From contig JABYQQ010000001.1 in the NCBI GenBank assembly GCA_022605405.1, positions 5,332,001 to 5,396,000 of the forward strand: a DNA stretch of 64,000 bases, in the 5' to 3' direction. The notes beneath the pieces are model-generated. The model ran no database searches, had not been told where the DNA came from, and was given only the letters and a program-made list of their open reading frames with translations. This document shows positions 1 to 11,200 of this stretch, piece after piece (position 1 is the first letter of the stretch; every line of letters begins with the position of its first letter). Source of the DNA: Earliella scabrosa. Lineage: Eukaryota; Basidiomycota; Agaricomycetes; Polyporales; Polyporaceae. Both the position numbers and the translations under genes were made by a program.

Positions 1-1471
1 CAAAGCCGACACTGCTGGTAGGCGAGTGGAGTGGCTCGTTCACTTATGGTGCCGCATACGGCCCAAATTCGGGTATTGACGATGGCTGGTGCTCCCTTAC
101 CATCTCGGCGGACAGTGACGGCGTCATCATTGGATCAGGCGTGGATCTCTATGGCCCCTTCACAATCGACGGCACCGTGAACAAAGAGGACGCGGGGTTC
201 ATCTTCATAATGCGGTATCAGCTGCCTTGGGATGATGACCGTAGCGTCCAAAGGCGCTGCCAAGGAAGTCTCTCAATGAGTGAAGGCCAAACTCGAATGT
301 CCGGTGTCTGGGGACTTCCTCTCCCTAGACTTCCAGGAAACGACGATGACAACGGCGATTTCTCCTTCCAACGTACCCCAATTCAGACACTGATTCCCGA
401 CCCACTACAGTACAGCCTTCGTGCAGACCGTTCTCCGACCAACCTGAAGCGTGTCATGCTCACGGCAATTTTGAGAGAACATGACGAACGTTTGGGGAAT
501 CGGCGCCTCTACTGGGAGATCCTGCGCATCCGTCGTCTGCAGCGCAAACGATTCATCGAGATCACAAGGCTGAGGCTGGACAATGGCGATTTCCTGCCTA
601 TCGACCTCATCTCTGAGTGGACAGACCTTGTGAAGTCAATACACCCCTACGACCTCTGTCAGTGGCGTGCGATGGCCTTGTATCAAACGCGACGGGAACT
701 CATACGCTACAAGTACGTACTGTGTCAATCCGGTGTCCGACATCTCATAACCACTCACAGTGCCGAATGCGACGGATGCTCCATGTGGCCCATCATTTCC
801 ACCGGCTACCTTTGCATTGTTTGTTCGGAGGACCAGAGTCACGGTGTCAGTGACCCCATGGACCTATGCTCGAACTGCTTCCGCGACAAAGGGCACGTCA
901 CAGCAAAGAATGCGCCGAAGCGGGTACACCTCCCCTCCCGGCATTCCACCTTGCAGATCCGATCGGCGGTCTGTCGGTCGTATGATCACTCCTTGATGCA
1001 GCTGGCGAAGAGGATCGTCTCCGTGGCGATTTCCTCTACCGAAGCACTGTCATGTGCCGAATGCCACACTCAGGTTGATTCACGCCCTTACTGGTGCTGC
1101 GTCGACTGCAGAAGCGGTAATGCACCTCATACTATGACGCTGTAGTTAGTTCGATGCTGACGGCGTTCGCGACACCAGCAGTACGAATCATCTGTGCCAA
1201 ATGCAACGATCGCGTGGAGAAGGAGAACCCGTGGTTATACGAGCGCCGCGCACCGGATCCGGAATACCACAATTGGTCCCACACGCTCGTTTCGGTTCCT
1301 GCAGACCCCGCTCCTGGAGAACAGGAAGACTGGGCGGCCCTATCCACAGAGGAGCGGCTCCAACGACTTGAAGCTATCATTCGCGAGCACATTGAAGCCA
1401 CCGGAACACGGCACGGCACGCTGGAGCAACTACTCGGAGAAGTGTTGACGCAGCTGGGGAGAGAACCGTGA
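1..1471 (+). CDS. C-terminal part of an EF-hand/ZZ-family protein (5' end outside window)
   Basis: The reading frame is already open at base 3. The first residues form a beta-rich module (LVGEWSGSFTYG, then GSGVDLYGPFTIDGT) that closely resembles one in the full-length gene at 40346-45365. A helical segment follows, then a ZZ-type zinc finger: H, CDGC, a CxxC pair and DLCSNCF at about 755-885. A second Cys-rich block (AECHTQV, CCVDC, ICAKCNDRV) comes after it. An intron at 1117-1181 (GTAATG..CAGCAG) joins SRPYWCCVDCRS to VRIICAKC in phase. The tail is acidic and helical and stops at 1471. ZZ fingers usually bind protein N-termini or modified tails; no partner can be read from sequence. Unlike its paralogue it has no intron just before the ZZ finger. 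The function of this Agaricomycete family is unknown. Confidence 0.8.
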
Positions 1472-4214
1472 TGCGCATCATCAGGAAAACCCTCTCACAG
1501 GAATTCCCAGGAATGAGGAGTAATTACAGCGAATGATGGATAATACCCGGACCATGCGAATTAGGCGGATTTAGGCGGTACCCCAACTGTAGGACACGGG
1601 ATTCAGAGAATTACGGGCATTTCGGCACTTTACGACGTGCGTTCTACGGCCTGTTGCTCAGGAATTACAGTGCATTCACACATCTTACGGCACACTTCAT
1701 GAACTGATCGGACAATCATGACATTACGTCTACAAACACTGTTACATAGCAGTACTAACGCAAGAGACAGTAAGTGACGAAATCCGAGCATGAGACAGAG
1801 CAATATGGGATGTGAAGGAGGCGGTCATTAGGTAGGTACTTGTAATGTGGTGATGGAGTGAAGCGGGGTTCCATAGAGAGATGTCCAGCCTAAGGGAGGG
1901 GGACAGCTACGTACCGAGGCATTTGATGACCGACGTATTTGATGACCGACGTGTACGCTCGTTCTGCAAAGTACACATCGAGTAAACGAGCCATGATGAG
2001 ACAGACGGCTTCTGCTCTCCGCTGAGATTGGACGTGGCGCGAGTGCTCCGCCGAGCAGCGGGAGGGGCACCTACCAATGTTGGACCCGAGGCACATGGTG
2101 GTACGAAAGCAGACTACGCTGAGAACTGACACTCACCATTCCACCGACCCCCTACTGGTATCGACTTCAAGGGTCGCACAGGGACGTCTTCCCCTCGTCC
2201 TCATCTTCGTGTATCTTGTGCTGCTCGCCGGAGGTGCATACCGCCGTGCCTCAGGAGGAGTGGGGAGGGAGAGTACTGGGAGAGTAACGAGAGAAGACGA
2301 GGTCGGGTTAGGCGCCTGGTGCCACGTCTCTACTGGTGGTGCCGCATGTAAACAAGTACAAATCACGAACTTCGCAATTCTGGCACCAGTTTCCTCTAGC
2401 GCTCATTCTCCGGATATCCCTCCTGCACCTTACTTACTGACATGCAAGTGTTATGACACAGATAACATGACGTATTTGGAAGAGTCTATAATAAGCACCC
2501 GTACGAGTTCAAGAGAAGTAGTAACACATTAGTCTTTCCTGTGCAACTTGGCCGACAGGCTCGTCACTGGGTTGTAGTAGTACTTATTCCGAACAGCTCC
2601 CTCATCAAGTAGTAGAGCAGTTTCTGTCGCCTCATCTCCCTCTCCCTCGTTATATCATCAATTTGGCACAATTATTGACGTCTCCGACGGTGCCAGATCC
2701 ACACACAAACTTGATGTCACGGTCAGATCAAGCCCTATAATAGGACCGTAGTTAGATTGCTTTGGTCCTCCCTAGCTCACTTATAGGGGTCATATTAATC
2801 CTGCTACTATCTAACCACAGCTCTTACTGTAGGAGTACGATGCGGTCTGGCACAAGCATTATGTAGGTACAAACGCGATCATGAGCGCGTGTCTCGGCTA
2901 CTAAGTACTAGAGGCTCCTGCTAGATGGTATGTCTGCCAGTGGCTCCACTTGTGCCTACTATGTTCAGTCAAACCACCAATACTGACACCCTTCTGCACT
3001 TTCCTACTAGTGTTAGACTTATCGGGAAGTTCTGCAATGCTCTGGCAGCCGTAGCACACTGCGACCTCTGCCGTGGTCAGCTAAGCGCCGGACCTGTAAC
3101 CAAGGCTGTCCGGATTGTGTGTCCATGCCAGACACTCGATTCACTTAGCATCATATATGATATACTGTTCCGTTTTGATACACACAGCGGACACGCCAAA
3201 ATAATTTTGAGGTGCCCTGAGATGTGTCTTGAGGTGCAATGATAGCTTGAACGATGGAGCAGGCGGTTCTGGACACTTTCCAAATCCGGTATTGGCTACA
3301 TCGGCTGCAGCATTTCTACCTCTGCAACGTTCAACAGCAGGCTGCAGCCTCATGACGCTCTCGCATCGCTATTGTCAACCATAGACAGCAAACAGGTGAC
3401 ACATTTCTAACTAGATGTGACATTAACCACGCGGTAACGCTCCTTTCCTCAGTACTATCACTCTACCACTGGCACCGTCTCCTTCCCCCGGCCCCGTATC
3501 ACACCCGTCTGCAGATATAGGTTGTAGCTCTGAAGGCACTTCAGGAAGTCCTATTAATGGGACGTCTCTAGGTAGTGAGTGCGTATATGGTACGTTTCTG
3601 TCCGATTACGATGTTTGACGTCGGCTAAGGTGTAATTATGCGGAATTCCGGTGGGAGGGTTTTCCTGATGTCATACTGATCAAGTGCCGGATCATGCTTC
3701 TCAGAGTCGAGGGATAGAGATCACGATGAACAGTGACACCGTTCTCGGAATGTGGGCCTTCCGTGTACGATAGTACTTATTTGCGGCTATGTCGGACTGG
3801 TGGCTATGGCTTACTTCAATGGTCCCTTTTGGTGTAGTCTCCCGTAGGCAGAATGTATCTACGATCTATGGTGGGGGGAAGTGGTGGTGCTGGTTTACCA
3901 ACAACTGATCCGCCACCACAGCGCGTACACACGCCCGTCGTCCCTACCATGCGTCGAGCGAGGTCGCGACCCAGTTCGGCGCAGGCCCGGGCCCGAGGCA
4001 CTCCTGTCTGTGTGCCCACGAGCTAAACAGTCCAGCGCAAGGAAGGAAAGAAGGCGGGCGATCCATGAGCGAGAGCGGGCCTCCTGATCGAAGCCCATGG
4101 CACCGCCCCGATGAGGTGGGCAGTGAGGGAGGATTGTCCTGGTACTTACAGTGCCGGGTCGGGTCGTAGTACCACGAAGCTGTATGAGCTTGGGACCGTC
4201 GGGCACGGGTCTAG
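1472..4214. other. 2.7 kb with no recognisable gene
   Basis: All open frames here are short, lack family motifs and have no convincing splice partners. Base composition is more AT-rich and less codon-like than in the neighbouring genes. In the inverted duplicate at 34-42 kb the equivalent interval holds two P450 genes. I see no P450 remnant here. Confidence 0.5.
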
Positions 4215-4727
4215 GAAACACGATGAGGACTCAGCGTCAGCCTTCAAGTTGGGCAGAAACCGTCGGCACCTCTAGTACTCTCATACCATCTGCATGTAAG
4301 TCGAGACGGCAGCATACCGGCAGATTGCCTGGGGGCGCATCTCGAGGAACACCGGAATGTCTGTTTCTTGAGGTGACCATGTACTCGGCGTCCGAGTTCG
4401 TCAAAGCCAGAACCCAGCCGTAGTCAGCAGCCACATCACATTGGGCACGGTATCATTTTTTCCCATATACTGCGATTCCGAAGTCGTTATACGATGTAAT
4501 CAGCCCGCGATACAGTCCTGCTCTCCTGCATGTTGCTAGGACGAGAGGAAGACAGCCGACTTCGAAACTCCCTTTGCTGCACTCCTGCTCTAAAGCCAAC
4601 GACTGAAGCAGCTTGGAGGTTCGGTGAGCCATGAAATGAAATGTCTCGGGATACCTCGAGGAAGCATTAGGCGTGCTCGATTCTCGCCGCACAGCTCGGA
4701 AACGTCGACGTTGAAGGCATTTTGGAC
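4215..4727 (-). repeat. Diverged dispersed repeat, copy 1 (inverted relative to copy 2 at 33878)
   Basis: Read on the minus strand, this stretch aligns with 33878-34383 on the plus strand over about 480 bases, with scattered substitutions and small indels. Shared words include atgcttcctcgaggtatcc, ttacatcgtataacgactt, gataccgtgcccaatg and gagagtactagaggtgc. Short frames are open in both copies (for example ..LPVCCRLDLHADGMRVLEV.. here and ..LQVCCRLDYVHGDGLRVLEV.. in copy 2), but neither forms a clear gene. It could be an old transposon piece, a decayed exon or duplicated intergenic DNA. Confidence 0.75.
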
Positions 4728-5009
4728 TCAAGATAACGCGCACAGGAGTATTCCGCGAGCGACTAACATTGACACGGACACGCCCACCTTCTTACACGCG
4801 TGTGTCTCACTCACGGTCACCATTTCGTCCACCGTCTCACAATGCGGAGTGCGGAAGGCCGTCGAAGGCCGTCGTAAGAGACGTCATGGAGCTGCATTTC
4901 TCATCGCATTCCTGTTTGAGCAGATGCTGATACAGACAGCTGACACTGCGGTCACGGAAGAATCGTACATTTCGCTAGGGATTCCTTCATTTGCGCCGTT
5001 CGGGATCCC

Positions 5010-5816
5010 TCAGGGTTTGAAGGAGCCAGGGAGGATCTCAACCCAGTACCTGCTCGACAGATTGGATAAGCATAGGAAGAGTAATGAACGTGAGGACAGC
5101 TCCGACGCACCCATCAGGATCGAGGATGAAGGCAATGTTCTTCATCTTGCCGTCCGTGAGCTTCTTCTGGAACTTGACGCCGTTGCGCTCAAAGTGTGCG
5201 CATGCGGCCTCGACGTTGTCGACGGTGATGGCGATGTGTCCGAAGCCGCGACCGGGGTCCGCGTTGCCGGAGGCGTAGCCCGCGAAGTTGGGGTCAGACT
5301 CGGTGCCGTGGTTGTGGGTGAGCTCGAGGATGCCCTCGCGGGTGAAGCGGTTCTCGGGCGTGGTGGGCGAGCCGTGGTCAAAGGCGAGGAAGTAGAGGGT
5401 GAAGGTCTCGAATTCGTTCTCTGTGCAGCAGAGTCGTTAATACGTGTGGGGAACTTTGAGCACATGGAGGGGTAGGCGTACTGGCGACGAGGTCCATGCC
5501 GAGAATCTGCGGGCGTGTTAGCTATGAGGGTGATCAGCACGCAACACGAGGGACGAGACCTCTGTGTAGAACTTGAGGGATGCCTGAGGGTCCTTGACCC
5601 GGAGCATGGTGTGATTGAACTGTGCGCATGGGTGAGTATGCTTGAGTATTTGTGCGCTAGAACGAGAAGGACCTTGAAGCTTGCAGTCTCTGCAGTGCGC
5701 GGCATGGCGGGCGAGTGGGAAGTCACGAATGAGCGAGCAAGAGAAGAGGTCGAGGAGGTGAGAGAGGAAGAGGTCCTGAGTGCGGACGAGAGATATCGGC
5801 CAGATCGGGCGAGCAT
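5010..5816 (-). CDS. GLO1: Glyoxalase I (lactoylglutathione lyase) with probable mitochondrial presequence
   Basis: Converts the methylglyoxal-glutathione hemithioacetal to S-lactoylglutathione. Spliced exons read [11 protein letters not shown] / [20 protein letters not shown] / ILGMDLVA / the main core / [16 protein letters not shown]. The metal ligands are visible: His in FNHTML, Glu in [10 protein letters not shown], His in GFGHIAI and Glu in YWVEIL. This is the one-domain form, about 150 residues from the internal Met at 5705. An in-frame Met at 5816 adds 37 residues rich in Arg, Ser and Leu with no acid ([18 protein letters not shown]..), which looks like a matrix-targeting peptide. Both starts may be used, giving mitochondrial and cytosolic forms; this is inference. 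Introns are short and canonical. The stop is at 5010-5012. A GACGCGAAACGCGTGACT motif lies 64 bp upstream of the long start. Confidence 0.93.
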
Positions 5817-5879
5817 CGAGGGGCCTGAGAGAGGAGGCTCAGGACGATGACATCGATGACGCACTCGACACGCGCGCCA

Positions 5880-5897
5880 GACGCGAAACGCGTGACT
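5880..5897. promoter_or_regulatory. MluI-box/E2F-like motif upstream of glyoxalase I
   Basis: The 18-base word gacgcgaaacgcgtgact contains the palindrome ACGCGT (the MCB element bound by MBF in ascomycete yeasts) and an overlapping E2F-like CGCGAAA. The same 18 bases recur exactly at 8102-8119, upstream of another gene. Binding is inferred by analogy only. Confidence 0.5.
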
Positions 5898-6365
5898 CGC
5901 AAATATACGCAAATAAACCGGCTTCCAACCGGGCCGTCCTCAGACTTTCGCATCGAACTCGTCGCCTTCGCCTATGCTCTCAGCTATGTACTGAATCAAT
6001 GTCAACTTGTTGAACGTTCAGCCTCGCGCCGGAGCCGACCGTTGGTGCGAGAGCGCGATCTGCGGGAGAGCCTGAGGTAAAGTTCGCTATGATGCATGTA
6101 GTCGAGGAGGAGGAAGCCAAGTTGACCGAAGAATTATTGTGACGCTGTCGCGCATACCGTGCACGTACTAGTAGTGCCGCAGGTCTTCAAAACGCACTCC
6201 TCGTGGTCGATCAGGCTAGCGCCGTGGTTCGGTCCTAGATGGCCAGATCCCCGAAGTGATGCTGCAGAACACGTACAAGTCTACAACAGATGTTCACTGA
6301 AAGGTGTCATACAACATGCTCTGTCCCAGAGGTCGAACCAAGGTGCATGCACGTTAAGACCCTCC

Positions 6366-7236
6366 TCATGCGGTATGGTCCGTCTGACGCTCGGCTCCCG
6401 CCTCCCGGTCTTTGTATACCTTCCGCAGAACCTTGAAGCCATCGAGAAAATTATCGTAAGTCACCACATGAGGCGGCGGAGTGATCTCAGCCCTCAGTAG
6501 CGCAAAGGTTACCGTCAACTCGTCATCTGGATCCGTCGGCAACTCGGATAGTGGAGGTTGCATCCGGGCGAGGAGATTCCAGACGTATACCACAAGAGGA
6601 CCGAGGGGCCGATAGTCTTTGCGCGAGTGAAGGAATCTCAACAGGTCTTGGAGGTTCTCGCCCCCCACTGTCGTTCCGAATAGGACCGGCCGACGGTCTC
6701 GGAGCGTACCAATATCGCTCGAGGAGAAGACTGTCGACCAAGCCCTCTTGAGAGTGTTTCGGACGCCAGGCGGCACATCTGCCAACACCGACAGGCAATG
6801 GAGGAAGACGCCATAGATGAAAACCCAGCCAAAGGACTCCAGGTCCTGCTTCGTAGTGCGTGCCGTCGTCGTCCCGGACAGTATCGCGTCGAACAACTCG
6901 GACGACATAAAGACAATCGTATCCTAGTATAACACCGATGTTACTACCACGTTGTTCAGGCTCCCAGGGGGTTCACAGGAGACTCACCGAAACGCCATCG
7001 GTTGGCCCGAAGACGTCCTCCCCCTCGTCAGCAGCAGAGGCATCACTAGGCCCTAAAATTCCTTGACTGGTGGAGTCGTGGACACCGACGACAGCCTGGG
7101 CTGTTGCCGTCGAGTCTCGTACCGACGAAGACTCAAAGACTGCGTCGATACCGTGCGGGTCGTGATCGGTCTCGGTGTTGTGGCTCGGCTCTCGAGTGAT
7201 GGATGCATCGCACTCACGGAGAGTATGCGCATCCAT
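6366..7236 (-). pseudogene. FunK1-type fungal protein kinase remnant (C-terminal lobe only)
   Basis: The minus strand encodes DTIVFMSSELFDAIL, then TKQDLESFGWVFIYGVFLHCLSV, then a C-terminal helical region. This matches the post-activation-segment half of the FunK1 (Pkinase_fungal) family, whose members carry GT..FMS and HDLESF.W motifs. An intron at 6924-6987 (GTGAGT..ATACTAG) links an upstream exon ending GPTDGVS to DTIVFM in phase. The expected N-lobe, catalytic HRD-like loop and DFD segment are not recognisable upstream. The frame before the intron (about 6988-7236) is a polar stretch without motifs. I therefore read it as a truncated, probably dead copy. A short expressed protein cannot be excluded. 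Confidence 0.65.
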
Positions 7237-8101
7237 CCTGACGAGTACAGGGCTAGGATGTATCCTGATAGTTTATGCAGACACCAGGAATGGTGAGATA
7301 GTGGCGAGTGATTCAGCAATGCGCGTAGTAAATCCAGGACTGTAGTAACGTACATGTACAATCCCTTGACGGGAGAACTCGCGGACGAAAAGAGAACAGT
7401 GTGCCAGCGCATGAAAGGGCTCGGGCGAGCATATTAGTTGGTGAGACGCGTGGCGAGACGCATGACTCGCGCGTGCAAACCGATGCGCTCGACGCATGTA
7501 CACGCACACCACGCACCACGCTCTCTGACGGATCCTGGCCCGCAACGGGACCTTGACACGTACAAGACACGCAGCGTTCAGGCTTCGCCAATCGGACATG
7601 GAAAGGGGTAGTCCCCACGATCTAACTTGACAGGAACCCTGATATCAGGACTCTGTGAGGCAATCACCACCGAGTCCTCCGCTAGCAGCTCCCGGTCCAG
7701 GTCCGTGCATGCGTCCCGCTGAACTTCGAAGGCTTCCTTCGAGTAAGTCTTCGTGAGTCGCCGGGGGTGGGGACCAGACGCTTGTCGTAACTGGTGATAC
7801 AGTCCTAACTTGCTGTGTAGATCCCATTTCGATGACGGTAGTGGGGTTGCATCATGCTGGGAATGCGCTGGGTATGCTTCAACTTGAGTCGCTGCTGAGC
7901 GGATACATTCTGAAGAAGGTAGCTCTCAGGCTGCTGACCCGCGAGGTGGCACTAGCTTTGTGAGAGATATAGCAGCACTGGCTAGTCAGCGCACACGGAG
8001 AGACGGCAGACAGCGTCTTCGGGGCGGGAGCGAGCAAAGAGACGAGGATGAGGAGAGCTGGCAGACTGAGGATGAGGAGCGCTAGCGGCCCAGACGCGGT
8101 C
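7237..8101. other. Intergenic stretch without a gene
   Basis: No supported coding region. It separates the FunK1 remnant from the promoter of the next gene. An imperfect cousin of the MluI-box motif (gacgcgtggcgagacgcatgac) occurs near 7447-7468. Confidence 0.5.
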
Positions 8102-8119
8102 GACGCGAAACGCGTGACT
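8102..8119. promoter_or_regulatory. Second copy of the MluI-box/E2F-like motif
   Basis: Exact copy of gacgcgaaacgcgtgact, 167 bp before the start codon at 8286. The following bases (tggcaaacagaggcaaac) also resemble those after the first copy (tcgcaaatatacgcaaat). A CACGTG E-box follows at 8165-8170. Sequence fact; regulatory role inferred. Confidence 0.5.
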
Positions 8120-8285
8120 GGCAAACAGAGGCAAACAGACGCGGTCGCGAGCTGTTGAGCGGGGCACGTGGCAAGTCTCTGCTCCCCGGGCTCTCGTCGG
8201 ACTCTGACTCTGTTCTCTTCTGCAATCATCCACTCGCTCGCGTCCCGCCCTCCCCGCCTGCTCTCGCTCCTCGTTCTCTGACGCG

Positions 8286-11200
8286 ATGTATGCCCCGCGC
8301 GCGTCTGGCGTGCCTCCACAGCGACCCACACAAGCCGCGAACCTGCCCTTCAAGTTCCGCCGCAAGAGCTTCTCCGACGACGATCTCCCCGAGCACGATG
8401 TCGTGCCCCCGTCGCCGTCGCTCTCCCCCTCCCGCTCTTGGTCCATGTCTTCCTCTCCCCCCTCGTCCCCAACCGCTCTCACTACCTCTCCTGCACGCCC
8501 CTCTCACCTCGACACTGCGCGCATCCTCCCGCCGTCCAGCCCGACACGCCCGTCCGCGCACCACGTCTATGGCTACGCATACAGGCATCCGCGACTAGTC
8601 GCCCATCATCCTCCATATGACCAAGATCTCAGCCCGCAAGAGCAGCTGTCCATCTTCCCCACCTCGCACAAGCCCCATGCCTACGCGATCATCCCACCTC
8701 CGTCTACGAGCTCTGGGCGTTCTAGCTTCTCTCTGCCCTCGCCTAGTGAATCAGATGCTCTTTCTGCCGTCTCTTCTTCCCCTTCCGACGCTCCCATCAC
8801 CCACGGTGCGTATCATCTCCTCTCTTTCACTTGATACGCTCTTTCCTGTCCCCTGCACGTTGCTCGCGCGCGGGCTAGCGTCCTGGCTGGCTCTCCCCCT
8901 AGTCTGGACGCTAGCTTGTCCCGCAAAGGCCGCCCGCTCCCACTCCTCCCTTCGTTCATCCGCGTCACCGCTGAAAGCATCCTGCCTCGTTCCTCCCCGC
9001 AATCCGGATAATCGGATCGGATCAGCTCATGACCGCATCTTCTCCCCACCGAGTCCCGTCTTGCCATGCCACACACCCCTCCGCGCCTGCACAAGGTTCG
9101 CCCGAGCGCATCTTGTGCGAACAAGACGCGCGCCTCTCTCTCCAACTAGCTTTCCGCTCCGTTTCGTCGTCTGCCATCATCCCCGCCGTCTGCGTTGCTT
9201 GTTCGAATCATCCAAACGACAGTTTGCCTCGGCGGCGCTCGCTCGCATCCGCACATCCGCGTTATATGCCCGCTGATGTCCCTCGGAGATCTTCTTCTCT
9301 CCTTCCTCCTCCCTTATCAGCCTGTGTGAATTCGCGATACTGATCCATCCACATGTTTCTCTCTTCGTGCTCAGATGACGACGATGATATCGAAGACTAC
9401 GCCTTCGACCTCGATGATCTCCTCGCCGGCTCCTCTCCTTCCCGTCGCATATCCTTCACCACCTCCTCTGAGCGGGACACACCGTTCGTCCGTCCCCTGC
9501 CCAAGCCCCGCGCACACTCCCACCGTTACCCCGCCGCGAAGTTCCCCGCGTCTGCGTTGGCACAACCTCCGGTCCCTGTCGGCTCGGCAAAACTTCGCCA
9601 TACAGACCGCGAGGCTGAGTGCAGCCGTCTATCAGCGCCATCCCCAGATATCCAGCTCGAGCTTCCTCCAGCCCCGTCCACTCCGATCCGCGCTCGCACG
9701 CGCACTCGCTCGCCCTCGCAGTCTGTTGCGGCAGGCGCTCCTATTCCCGCGCCTCTGGACAACACGAGCGGCCATGCACAATTCGACGATGACCTGCCCC
9801 CCTCGTCGCCTATCGCGCCGTCCCCGTTCTCCTCCCCTCTCTCCTCACCGTCACGTCCGTCCGATAGCACCGTCACTGTCACCGGCACTGATCCTGCTAT
9901 CGCGGAAGCGAACAGAGTCTGTCCTGTGACCCTGGCCTCGGCACGCGACCTGAGCCTGCCGCCTTCGTCGCCTTCGCGTGGGCCCCACACCCCACCGCGT
10001 GACTTGGCGCGGGAGGCGGAGATGGAGGAAGAGTTCGTCGCGTCGCCGCCGTCGCCGACGATCGATGCGCTCCGGATCACGTCGCGCGTCGCGGTGAGGG
10101 CGCTGCTAAACCCCGCGCCGGAGCCGACTCGCGCATACACGCCTCGCCCTGTGGTTCAAATGGGCTTCGCGGTAGAGTGCGAGGCGCTCCCGATGGACGA
10201 CGTGCCGGTTGCGGAGGAGGACGTCCCCGTGGTCGAGGTTGCGGAAGATAGGATGGAGGTTGAGGTTGCCCCGGATGCGGCTATCGCACCCCTGACCCTC
10301 GACCTAGATATGGGCGGGGCGGGGACGGAAGACGCGATGGTCGACATCGTTTGCACGGATCCGGCCGCGGAGATCGACGCGGTCCCCGCGGTCGATACTG
10401 ATGTTGAGGTGCGTACGATGATCCCCCCTTTGCCTGCTTCGTCCGCTTCCATTCCGTTCCGTGCTCATGCGCGTCCGTCCCTGGCGCAGATCCCCGCAGC
10501 CGCACCCGAACCGGAACAATACCAAAACTCAGAATCAGAACGCGAGCACGAACGTCAGGTCGAGGCTGTCCCCGAACTCCAATCTCAATCTCTGCCTGTA
10601 TCGCGCATACAATCCCGCGCGTCCTCGCGCGCGTGGACGCCTGCTTGTCTGCAGGCAGAGGATATACCCTCTTCGCCGCTCTCGTCTCCGCCGTCCCCGC
10701 CCTGTCGTGAGGTCGAGCCCGAGCGCGACCACCTCCCAATCCCAGACCGAGTTCCATCTGCTTCGTGCACGCGGACACCCGCGCGCGAGCTGTCGCCCGC
10801 TGTTCCGTCCTCTCCGCTCTCCCCCGCACCGTCGGAGCACGACTCTCTCGATCCCGACGTCGACATGGACGTGGACATGCGCGTGGCAGGTCCGAGTCGC
10901 GCTGTGTCTCCCCTCTCCGCGCCGAGGGAGGAGGAGGTGAGGATGCCGCCGCGGAAGAGGGCGCGGCTCGTGTCGGAGGAGCGCGCGGTGTCACCGTCCC
11001 CGATCCAGCCCCAGAAACAGAGCCTCCAGGTGCATGCGAAGCCCGTGATGAAGACGAAGAAGACGAAGCGGGCGCGGACGCCGACGTTTACCGATACGGA
11101 GAGCGAGGGTGAAGGCGAGGGCTCTGCACAAGTCGTCAAGAGCAAGGACAAGAGCGCTGGAGCTAAGAAGACGCAGGCGAGCGCGATCACGCTCCCGAAA

